Below, in pieces: positions 8,164 to 15,780 of a DNA stretch of 64,000 bases. Source of the DNA: Bradyrhizobium cajani (GTDB taxonomy: Bacteria; Pseudomonadota; Alphaproteobacteria; Rhizobiales; Xanthobacteraceae); NCBI RefSeq assembly GCF_009759665.1, contig NZ_WQNE01000018.1:62001-126000 (forward strand), written 5' to 3'. A program made the translations under genes and the position numbers. Each line of letters begins with the position of its first letter. Within the stretch, counting starts at the first letter, position 1. The notes under the pieces were generated by a model. The model searched no databases and was not told where the DNA came from. It saw nothing but the letters and a program-made list of their open reading frames with translations.

Positions 8164-8998
8164 CGTCTCGCCGGCGAGGCCCGCGCTGCGGCTGACGAGG
8201 GCGGTCCAGGGGCTCGAACGCCTCGTCGTGCCCGCGCTGTTGATCGCGGGTTGGGAAGCTTTCGCCCGCAGCGGCATGCTTCCGCCCGCTCTGCTGCCGG
8301 CGCCGAGCGCGGTGCTGCACGCGCTCGGCGACTGGGTGTTCGGCTTCGACGAGACCACGCAGACCTATTCCGGCCATTGGCCGCGCGACGCGCTCGCAAG
8401 CGCTCTTCGCGTCTTCGGCGGCTTTGCGCTGGCAAGCGCGCTCGGTATCCTTGCCGGTGTCGCCATCGGCTGGTCGCGTCTGTTCGAGAAAACGCTGGAG
8501 CCGACGCTGCAGATGCTGCGGCCGATCCCCCCAGTGTCGTGGATTCCGCTCGCCATCATCTGGTTCGGAATCGCGGACAAGCCGGCGATCTTCCTCGTCT
8601 TCCTCGGAGCCTTCTTCCCCGTGCTGATGAACAGCATCCACGGCGTGAAGACAGTGGACCATAATCTCGTTCGCGCCGGCGCGATGATGGGCGCGAACGG
8701 GCGGCAGATGCTGACCGACATCGTGCTGCCGGCGGCGCTGCCGTCGATCTTCGCCGGCCTGCGCATCGCGGTCGGATCGGCCTGGATGCTTACCGTCACC
8801 GCCGAGATGGTCGCGGTGAAGAGCGGCCTGGGCTACGTGCTGTGGGATTCTTATTACTTCCTGCGCTACGACATCGTGCTGGCTGCGATGATCTCGATCG
8901 GGCTGCTCGGCTATCTCTCCGACCTCAGCCTCAAGGCGATCATGGCGCGCACGCTGCGCTGGCAGCAGGCAACCACTGTGCAGGGCAGGGCGGGCTGA
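8147..8998 (+). CDS. ABC transporter permease, SsuC/TauC-like
   Basis: A 283-residue inner-membrane permease with about six hydrophobic segments and the EAA loop region RAGAMMGANGRQMLTDIVLP (about residues 180-199). It overlaps the binding-protein gene by 17 bases and the ATPase gene by one, so the three are one transport operon. The family imports sulfonates, nitrate or pyrimidine-like compounds. Context with hydantoinase favours a cyclic ureide or imide, which is inferred. Confidence 0.9.
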   Translation: MTSVTDVSPARPALRLTRAVQGLERLVVPALLIAGWEAFARSGMLPPALLPAPSAVLHALGDWVFGFDETTQTYSGHWPRDALASALRVFGGFALASALGILAGVAIGWSRLFEKTLEPTLQMLRPIPPVSWIPLAIIWFGIADKPAIFLVFLGAFFPVLMNSIHGVKTVDHNLVRAGAMMGANGRQMLTDIVLPAALPSIFAGLRIAVGSAWMLTVTAEMVAVKSGLGYVLWDSYYFLRYDIVLAAMISIGLLGYLSDLSLKAIMARTLRWQQATTVQGRAG

Positions 8999-9774
8999 TG
9001 GGGGCAATCGAGCTTCGCAACATCGTCAAGGTGTTTTCCGACAAGCGGCGCGGCCGCGACCTGCTGACGCTGGACAACATCAATCTCGACATCGAGGCCA
9101 ATGATTTCGTCTGTCTGCTCGGCCCGTCCGGCTGCGGCAAGTCAACACTCCTGAACATCATCGCCGGCTTCGAGCAGGCGACGTCCGGCCGCACGCTGGT
9201 GGACGGCAAGCAGGTGGAAAGGCCGGGCTCGGATCGCGGTGTGGTGTTCCAGCAGCCGACCCTGATGCCGTGGCTTACCGCGATCGACAACATCGCCTTC
9301 CATCTCAAGCTCAAGGGCGTTGCCAGGGCGGAGCGCTACGACCGCGCCATGGAGTTCATCGATCTCGTCGGCCTGCGCGGTTTCGAGCACCATCATCCCT
9401 CCGAGATGTCCGGCGGCATGAACCAGCGCGTCGGCATCGCCCGCGCGCTGCTGATGAATCCGAGCGTCATCCTGATGGACGAGCCGTTCGCGGCGCTGGA
9501 CGCCCAGACCAAGCTCGAAATGCAGGAGGAACTGGTCGCGATCTGGCAGAAGCGCCGCTGCACCATCGTGTTCGTCACCCACAGCGTCGACGAGGCGCTG
9601 GTCCTCGGCAACAAGATCGTGGTGATGACGAAGCGGCCGGGTCGGATCCGCGAGGCCGTCAACTTCGACCTGCCGCGCCCGCGCGACATCACCAGCCCCG
9701 AATTCAATGACGCAAAGCGCCACATCCTGTCCCTGATCAGGGAGGAGTCGACGCGCCTTGCGCAGGCGTCGTAA
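8998..9774 (+). CDS. ABC transporter ATPase, SsuB/TauB-like
   Basis: A 258-residue ATPase with Walker A GPSGCGKST, Q-loop VFQQPTLMPW, signature MSGGMNQRVGIARA, Walker B VILMDEPFAALD and switch region VTHSVDEAL. It has no C-terminal TOBE domain, as expected for the SsuB/TauB/NrtD group. ATG 8998 overlaps the permease stop (TGATG), so translation is coupled. It powers uptake of the ligand bound by the upstream SsuA-like protein. Confidence 0.93.
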   Translation: MGAIELRNIVKVFSDKRRGRDLLTLDNINLDIEANDFVCLLGPSGCGKSTLLNIIAGFEQATSGRTLVDGKQVERPGSDRGVVFQQPTLMPWLTAIDNIAFHLKLKGVARAERYDRAMEFIDLVGLRGFEHHHPSEMSGGMNQRVGIARALLMNPSVILMDEPFAALDAQTKLEMQEELVAIWQKRRCTIVFVTHSVDEALVLGNKIVVMTKRPGRIREAVNFDLPRPRDITSPEFNDAKRHILSLIREESTRLAQAS

Positions 9775-9783
9775 GGTAAAGCC

Positions 9784-10515
9784 ATGCGCAAGCGTCTCGG
9801 CATGATCACGCCGTCGTCGAACTCGGTGCTCGAGCCCGTCACCAGCGCGATGCTGGCCGGAGCCCCTGGCATCACCGCGCATTTCTCGCGCTTCCGCGTC
9901 ACCGAGATCGCGCTCGATGCTGTGGCGCTGAACCAGTTCGATGCCTCGGTGATGCTGCCGGCGGCGGATCTGCTGGCCGATGCCAAGGTCGACGCCATCG
10001 CCTGGAACGGAACCTCGGCGAGCTGGCTCGGCATCGGTCGCGACCGGAGCCTTTGCGAAGCGATCACGGCGCTCACTGGCGTACCGGCGACGACGTCCAC
10101 GCTAGCCTGCATCGATGCGGTTCGCGCGCTCGGGGCCAAATGTGTCGGCCTCGTCTCGCCCTATACGGATGACGTTCAGCGGTGCATCGGCGATGTCTGG
10201 GCCGAGGTGGGAATCATCCCGCATGCCGAGCGCCATCTGGGGCTGCGCGACAATTTCTCCTTCGGCGAAGTTGAACCCGCGACGATCGCCGGCATGATCC
10301 GCGCGGTGGCGGCGGAGGGCGCGGACGCCATCGTCATTCTCTGCACCAATCTCGACGGCGCCGCGCTTGCGGCCTCGCTCGAACGGGAGTTGAGCGTAGC
10401 GGTGCTGGATTCGGTGGCAGTCACGCTGTGGCGGACCCTTGAGCTCGCCGGCGGCGACATCGGGACCCTCGCGGAGTGGGGCCGGATATTCCAGACATCC
10501 GCGGCCATCAAGTAA
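9784..10515 (+). CDS. arylmalonate decarboxylase / maleate isomerase-like protein
   Basis: A 243-residue member of the Asp/Glu racemase fold (MRKRLGMITPSSNSVLEPVT). Maleate isomerases have two catalytic Cys; arylmalonate decarboxylase keeps a Gly-Thr-Ser oxyanion site near residue 74 and one Cys near 188. Here residues 76-78 are Gly-Thr-Ser (NGTSAS) and the only matching Cys is 187 (ILCTNLDG), so the layout resembles the decarboxylase rather than a racemase. It lies between the ATPase and hydantoinase genes in one operon (nine bases after the former, 11 before the latter). Substrate and reaction are not known; decarboxylation or isomerisation of a ring-opened acid is the likeliest guess. Confidence 0.75.
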   Translation: MRKRLGMITPSSNSVLEPVTSAMLAGAPGITAHFSRFRVTEIALDAVALNQFDASVMLPAADLLADAKVDAIAWNGTSASWLGIGRDRSLCEAITALTGVPATTSTLACIDAVRALGAKCVGLVSPYTDDVQRCIGDVWAEVGIIPHAERHLGLRDNFSFGEVEPATIAGMIRAVAAEGADAIVILCTNLDGAALAASLERELSVAVLDSVAVTLWRTLELAGGDIGTLAEWGRIFQTSAAIK

Positions 10516-10526
10516 CGGAGATTCAT

Positions 10527-11936
10527 GTGACGCAGCTCGATCTCGCCATTCGCGGCGGCACCATCGTGACGGCAAGCGACGAGTTTCGCGCCGATATCGG
10601 CATTCGCGACGGCCGCATCGTCAGTGTCGCCGAGCAGATCAAAGGAGCCTCGCGCGAGATCGACGCGACCGGCCTGCTGGCGCTGCCGGGCGGTATCGAC
10701 AGCCATGTCCACATCTCCCAGCCGTCCGGCCCCGACGTTGTCATGGCCGACGATTTTGCCTCGGCGACGCGCGCGGCGGCGGCCGGCGGCAACACCATGG
10801 TGCTTCCCTTTGCGCTCCAGGAAAAGGGCACCTCGCTGCGAACTTGCGTCGAGAACTACCGCAAGCTCGCCGAGGGCGAGTGCTACATCGACACCGCCTT
10901 CCATCTTATCATCTCCGATCCGACGGCGGTCGTGCTCGGGCAGGAGTTGCCGGCCCTCGTCAAGGACGGCTACACCTCCTTCAAGGTGTTCATGACCTAT
11001 GACGACCTCGTGCTCAGCGACAAGCAGCTGCTCGAGGTCTTCGACGTCGCCCGCCGCGAGGAGGCCTTGGTGATGGTCCATTGCGAGGGCTACGACGCCA
11101 TCCGCTTCCTCACCACCAAGTTGGAGCGCGAAGGCCACATTGCGCCCTATTATCATGGCGTCTCGCGGCCGCAGGCCGTCGAGCGCGAGGCGACGCATCG
11201 CGCGATCAGCCATGCGGAGGTGATCGGCGTTCCCATCATGATCGTCCACGTCTCCGGACGCGAGGCGATGGAGCAGGTGCGCTGGGCCCAGCAGCGCGGA
11301 CTGCCGGTTCATGCGGAGACCTGTCCGCAATACATCACGCTCACGGCCGACGACATGAAGGGCCTGAACATGGACATGTCAGGCGCGAAATACGTCTGCT
11401 CGCCGCCGCCACGCGATGCCGAGAGTCAGCAGGCAATCTGGGAAGGCATTACGACGGGCGTGTTCCAGACCTTCTCGTCCGACCACTGTCCGTTCCGCTA
11501 CGACGACCCCAAGGGCAAGCTGACGCCGAATTCCCGCACCTCGTTCCGCTGGGTGCCGAACGGCATTCCCGGCGTCGAGACGCGGCTGCCGATCCTGTTC
11601 TCGGAGGGCGTGTCGAAGGGGCGGATCACGCTGCAGAAATTCGTCGAGCTGACCGCGACCAATCACGCACGGATCTATGGCCTTTATCCGCGCAAGGGCT
11701 CGATCGGCGTCGGCTTCGATGCCGACATCGTGCTGTGGGACTCGAAGCGAAGGAAGCAGATCCGGCAGGCCGAGCTGCATCACGGCGCGGACTATACGCC
11801 GTGGGAGGGGTTCGAGATCACGGGATGGCCGGTGATGACCATCGCCCGCGGGCGGGTTGTGTGCGACCAGGGGCGGATCGTCGGCGACAAAGGCGCTGGC
11901 GAAGTTCTCAGCCGCGGCAAGTCGAGCCTGATCTGA
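10527..11936 (+). CDS. dihydropyrimidinase / D-hydantoinase
   Basis: A 469-residue cyclic amidohydrolase. The metal-site residues of the family are all visible: DSHVHI (about residue 57), the carboxylated Lys in FKVFMTYDD (about 152), His in VHCEGYD, HVSGREAM and the Asp-His-Cys in SDHCPFRYDDPKGK. HAETCPQYIT is a typical dihydropyrimidinase/hydantoinase motif. It opens hydantoin, dihydropyrimidine or similar cyclic imides to N-carbamoyl acids in the cytoplasm. The start is a GTG at 10527, set by AACGGAG just upstream. It is the last gene of the GntR-flanked operon; no obvious N-carbamoylase is present, so the amidase may do the next step. Confidence 0.93.
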   Translation: MTQLDLAIRGGTIVTASDEFRADIGIRDGRIVSVAEQIKGASREIDATGLLALPGGIDSHVHISQPSGPDVVMADDFASATRAAAAGGNTMVLPFALQEKGTSLRTCVENYRKLAEGECYIDTAFHLIISDPTAVVLGQELPALVKDGYTSFKVFMTYDDLVLSDKQLLEVFDVARREEALVMVHCEGYDAIRFLTTKLEREGHIAPYYHGVSRPQAVEREATHRAISHAEVIGVPIMIVHVSGREAMEQVRWAQQRGLPVHAETCPQYITLTADDMKGLNMDMSGAKYVCSPPPRDAESQQAIWEGITTGVFQTFSSDHCPFRYDDPKGKLTPNSRTSFRWVPNGIPGVETRLPILFSEGVSKGRITLQKFVELTATNHARIYGLYPRKGSIGVGFDADIVLWDSKRRKQIRQAELHHGADYTPWEGFEITGWPVMTIARGRVVCDQGRIVGDKGAGEVLSRGKSSLI

Positions 11937-11973
11937 TCTTTCGTGTGGTCGGGCTCCGCGACGGTGCCCGCGG

Positions 11974-12101
11974 TCAGTTCGTCGGCCCATCGCCGCGAAT
12001 GGCGAAGGCCGTGGCCTTCAGCTTGGTCATGCCGAGCTTCTCGAACAGCTTGTCATAGGTGCCGTCAGCATGGATCGCGGTCGGCGGATTGCCGGCGCTC
12101 T
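11974..12101 (-). pseudogene. 3' remnant of an ABC amino-acid-type binding protein
   Basis: On the minus strand this reads about 42 codons ending in a stop at 11974-11976: HADGTYDKLFEKLGMTKLKA, then TAFAIRGDGPTN. That is the characteristic C-terminus of family-3 periplasmic amino-acid-binding proteins. No start, signal peptide or body is present; the fragment is joined directly to the stop of the next broken gene. It is a deletion remnant, not a gene. Confidence 0.6.
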
Positions 12102-13080
12102 TTAGGCCGCGAAGTAAGGATTGGCCGGCCGTGCAAGGCCGAGGTGATCGCGCAAGGTCGTGCCCTCATAATCCGCACGGAACAGCCCGCGCTCCTGAAA
12201 AATCGGAACGACGAGCTCGACGAAATCCTCGAACCCTTCGTGGAAATAGGGCGGCATGACGTTGAAGCCGTCGGCCGCGTGCTCGTCGAACCAGAGCTGG
12301 AGCGTATCGGCGATGCGCTCGGCCGAACCGCACAGCACCCAATGGCCACGGGCCGCAGCGGTGAGATTATAGAGATCGCGCAGCGTCATGTTCTCGCGGC
12401 GGCCCTTGGCGAGCATGACGCTGCGAAGCTGTGGTAGCTGTCCGACGGCGCGATGTCCGGAATTGGCCCGTCGAGGTCGTAGGCCGACATGTCTCGCCCG
12501 AAGCGATCTGACAGGATCGCGAGCGCGTTGCTGCCGCTGACGAAGCTCTGGAGCGTGTTGAGCTTCTCGAACGCCTCCTTGTCGGTGCGACCGACGACGG
12601 GCATCACGCCCGGCAACACCGTGACGTCTCAGGCCTGCGGCCGAACGACGGCAACCGCGTCTTCAGTGACGCGTAGCCGGCCTTGGCTTCGTCGATATCC
12701 TGCACCACGGAGAACACGATATCGGCGGTGCGCGCGGCGAGCGCTTGCCCGGCCTCGGAGCCGCCGGCCTGGAGCACGACGGGATGGCCCTGCGGGCTGC
12801 GGCCAATGTTGAGTGGACCCTTCACCTTGAAAAACGCGCCGTCATGGTCGATCGGGCGGAGTTTTGCCGGATCGATATAAAGGCCGCTGCCACGGTCCGC
12901 GACGATAGCATCATCCGCCCAGCCGTCCCACAGGCCCTTGACCACGGCGAGGAATTCGCCGGCCATCTCGTAGCGGCGCGCGTGATCGGGCCAGCGTGGT
13001 GAGCTGGCACCAGGTCGCCGGGTGATTTGCGGCAGCCATCAGCTTGTCGGTACGTGCGCCTCGCCAACAGCTTCGACCGA
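12102..13080 (-). pseudogene. broken flavin-dependent monooxygenase (NtaA/SnaA/DszA family)
   Basis: Three minus-strand reading frames in series encode adjoining parts of one luciferase-like monooxygenase. They are 12604-12966 (EMAGEFLAVVKGLWDGWADD and VLQAGGSEAGQALAARTADI), 12386-12619 (GVMPVVGRTDKEAFEKLN) and 12102-12416 (LCGSAERIADTLQLWFDEHA, ending NPYFAA and a stop). Upstream, to about 13,080, out-of-frame pieces such as a displaced DHARRYEMAGEF can be seen. The usual N-terminal third, with flavin-site residues, is missing next to the receptor gene. Several frameshifts plus truncation mean it is not functional. The family oxidises nitrilotriacetate, sulfur compounds or pristinamycin precursors with FMNH2. 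Confidence 0.8.
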
Positions 13081-13091
13081 GCACCAGTAAA

Positions 13092-15380
13092 CTAAAAATT
13101 GAAGGTTGTGGAGACCATGTATGCTCTCGGCGCGCCGATCGAGATTCCGCCGCCCGCGCCGGGAACATTCGTGAGATAGTTGGCGCCGAACAAATTGACG
13201 ATCCGCCCGCGAACCACGATCGGCTTACCCGACCACATGTTGGCGAAAGTGTACGATGCTCCCAGATCCGCCCGCACGTATGCGGGCACACGTTGCGTGT
13301 TCTGGGGATCGTAGTAGCTGTCTCCAACAAAGACTGCCAGCGGCGAAACCGTGAGGCCCGGCAGGCCCGGAATATCGACATCGACCCCGACCGATCCCTG
13401 GTAGTCAGGAACGGCCGGTGCCTTCTTGCCGGTCGTGGTGGGGTTGAGGGTCGTTTCGAGCCGACCGTCGATCAAACTGAAGCCCGCGAGCACCCGCACG
13501 CCCTTGGCCGGCTCGCCGAACACTGTGAACTCGACACCGCGATTTCGCTGCAGGCCGAGTGGTCCATATGCGTTGTTGACGGGATTCGTGAAAACCGATG
13601 GAGACGTAATGTCATAGGCCGCAATGGTCGTGCCGAGGGTGCCCCACCAATTGACCTTGACGCCAATTTCCTTTTGCTGCGTGACGACCGGCGCGAAACC
13701 CTGGCCGGCATTTGCCGTACCAAACGGAGCCGGAGTCACCTGCGTCAATGCCTCGATATAGTTGGCGTACAAGGTGACGTTCTCGATCGGTTTCACCGCC
13801 ACTCCAACCGCGGGAGATGTCCTGGAATTGTCCGCCGTGTCGGTCAATATCCCCGTGTTCAGACCATAATTGTCTTGCTGTATCCGCTGGTGCCGTGCGC
13901 CAACTGTCAGTGCCAATCGGTCGTTGAGCACCGAAAGAGTATCCGCGATGCTCAGGCTTGTGGCGTCGACCTTGGTGAGGGGCAGCGCAGGGCCGGCCGC
14001 GTCAACGGAAACACCGGGATTCGGCGAAGGAAAGGGATTGTAGATGTTGTTGAGTGCAATTCCAAAGGTGAGCGCTGAACGTCGGTCGAAGCGCACGTCC
14101 TGTGCGGCGAAGACCACCTTGTGCTTGACCGGGCCGGTATCAAACTCGCTCCTCACTCCGACTTCGGCCGAGGTCGTATCGATCTTGAATGGTCCGCCAA
14201 CCTCGAACTGAGACACCGTGCCGGCATTGTCGATGACGGTATTGGCCAGGGCCTGCAGGAACGTAGCGCTTTGCGTCTTTCCGCCGAAAGCGCCGAACAC
14301 GGTCACATTCTCGAGTACGTCAGCCTCGACCCGAGCAACGCCATAGTCGTAGTTCGCGGTATAGAATTCGTAGGGTTGCGCGATATTGTTGGTGTTTCTG
14401 ACGCCGGACGGGACGTTGACGCCGGGCAGCAGGCCAAACGTCGTTCGCTGACCATCTGGTTGGTTGAGATAGTTGTGGAAGTAGTCGAGCGACGCCCGCA
14501 CGCGCTCTCCACGATAATCGAGCCCGACGGATACGGCGGCTGCTTCCTCGCTGAAGCGATCGACGGCGCCTGTTCCGTTGCGATAGAGCGCATTCACACG
14601 AATGCCCCACTCCTTGAACTTGCCGTAACGCTGTCCAACATCGACGGCGACGCCGCCCATCCCGTTCGACCAATATGTCCCCGTAACCTGCGCGATCGGA
14701 TCATCGGTCGCATGCTTCGGTACGAGATTGACGACGCCGCCCAGCGAACCGAGCGGCGGATAGCCGTACAGGAGCTGGCTGGGGCCACGGAGAACCTCGA
14801 TCCGGTCAAACAGTTCGACCGGATAGGTGGTGGCAGGGGCGACGCCGTAGAGACCGTTCAATGCAACGTCGTTGGCGTTGTAGGGAAAGCCACGAATCGA
14901 AAGAATGTCGTAATAGGAGCTGTTCGATCCCACGGTGACGGCAGGATCGCGTTCGAGAACATCCGAAACGCTCTTTGCCTGAATGCTTTGAACCAAGTCC
15001 TTGGTGTAGCCGGCGACGCTGAATGGCGTGTCGAAAATGCTCTTGTTTCCGAGAATGCCGACTTGCGTTCCGCCCGCGACCTGTCCGCCGGCAAAGGGAG
15101 CCGGGGGGCCGTTGACCTGGGAGGCGGCCGGCACGCGATAGGCGGTCGGCGCTGGCTGACCCGGGCCGAGTGAAGCTGCGCGGTTCCGGGCAACCGCACG
15201 TGTCCCCGCCGTCGAACGTCGTGGGACCGCACTTCGCTTTGCGGCCTGCGGTGCTTCGACCGTGACCGGCGGCAGAGTCGCCTGGGCGACAGCTTCTCCA
15301 GCAGAAATGGTTGTGAGCACGAAATAACTAACCGCTCCCAAATAAACTGTCCTGGTCAAGCCCGTCTTCACGATGATCAT
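13092..15380 (-). CDS. TonB-dependent outer-membrane siderophore receptor
   Basis: A 762-residue receptor. A signal peptide ends near AVAQA (about residue 33) and is followed by a TonB-box-like LPPVTVEAP. The plug domain includes YYDILSIRGFPYNANDVALN and RIEVLRGPSQLLYGYPPLGS. A 22-strand-type barrel ends in the aromatic VSTTFNF required for outer-membrane insertion. It resembles FptA/FhuA-like ferric-siderophore receptors. It diverges from the NRPS operon, so it most likely imports the iron complex of the siderophore made by this cluster. ATG 15380 was chosen; a TTG 18 bases upstream is possible. The gene's 3' end directly abuts the broken monooxygenase. Confidence 0.92.
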   Translation of the reverse strand: MIIVKTGLTRTVYLGAVSYFVLTTISAGEAVAQATLPPVTVEAPQAAKRSAVPRRSTAGTRAVARNRAASLGPGQPAPTAYRVPAASQVNGPPAPFAGGQVAGGTQVGILGNKSIFDTPFSVAGYTKDLVQSIQAKSVSDVLERDPAVTVGSNSSYYDILSIRGFPYNANDVALNGLYGVAPATTYPVELFDRIEVLRGPSQLLYGYPPLGSLGGVVNLVPKHATDDPIAQVTGTYWSNGMGGVAVDVGQRYGKFKEWGIRVNALYRNGTGAVDRFSEEAAAVSVGLDYRGERVRASLDYFHNYLNQPDGQRTTFGLLPGVNVPSGVRNTNNIAQPYEFYTANYDYGVARVEADVLENVTVFGAFGGKTQSATFLQALANTVIDNAGTVSQFEVGGPFKIDTTSAEVGVRSEFDTGPVKHKVVFAAQDVRFDRRSALTFGIALNNIYNPFPSPNPGVSVDAAGPALPLTKVDATSLSIADTLSVLNDRLALTVGARHQRIQQDNYGLNTGILTDTADNSRTSPAVGVAVKPIENVTLYANYIEALTQVTPAPFGTANAGQGFAPVVTQQKEIGVKVNWWGTLGTTIAAYDITSPSVFTNPVNNAYGPLGLQRNRGVEFTVFGEPAKGVRVLAGFSLIDGRLETTLNPTTTGKKAPAVPDYQGSVGVDVDIPGLPGLTVSPLAVFVGDSYYDPQNTQRVPAYVRADLGASYTFANMWSGKPIVVRGRIVNLFGANYLTNVPGAGGGISIGAPRAYMVSTTFNF

Positions 15381-15780
15381 TGTTTGAGACCCAATCAATC
15401 AATCCGGCATTCGCCGGAACCCGCCAGACGTCCTACCGGCGGGGCTTTGGGCGCGCACTTAGAATGCGTCCACATCGACCGCGCGCATACGTCTTTAGCC
15501 CGCTCTCAAACGTCAGGGGTCTGGCCGTGCCGGGGAGGGTTTTCTACTGATAATCCGGGCGGGAAATCGCGCAAAGAAGAACAACCTCGGCGAGCAATTC
15601 CTCGTATCAGCATGATGCGATCTCAGCGGATGGCAGGGACTGCCAGACCAGCAGCACTGCTCTCAAAAGCGGTCGCGACGAGGCGACCGCGGTCGTGTGA
15701 GCGGCGCACCCAAGCCCGACATCGCCGTGATGGAGCCATCGCGGCGTCCGATCGAAGCGGCAAGCATGGGAGACAACGTG
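15381..15780. promoter_or_regulatory. divergent promoter region, receptor / NRPS operon
   Basis: This 400-bp non-coding gap must carry promoters for the receptor (leftward) and the NRPS operon (rightward). It holds a TTAGAATG element at 15470-15477, similar to a half-site of the rhizobial Irr (ICE) motif. It also holds two copies of GCTCTCAAA (15502-15510 and 15659-15667), and a strong inverted repeat GCGGTCGC / GCGACCGC at 15669-15690. In-frame GTG 15697, ATG 15730 and ATG 15766 precede the preferred NRPS1 start at 15781. I saw no clear Fur box. Confidence 0.5.
15669..15690. repeat. 8-bp perfect stem-loop ahead of NRPS1
   Basis: GCGGTCGC, loop GACGAG, GCGACCGC: a perfect 8-bp all-GC-rich stem with a six-base loop. 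It lies about 90 bases before the preferred NRPS1 start and would form in the mRNA leader if transcription begins upstream. No T-run follows, so it is not a typical terminator; an operator or translation-affecting hairpin is possible. Confidence 0.45.
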
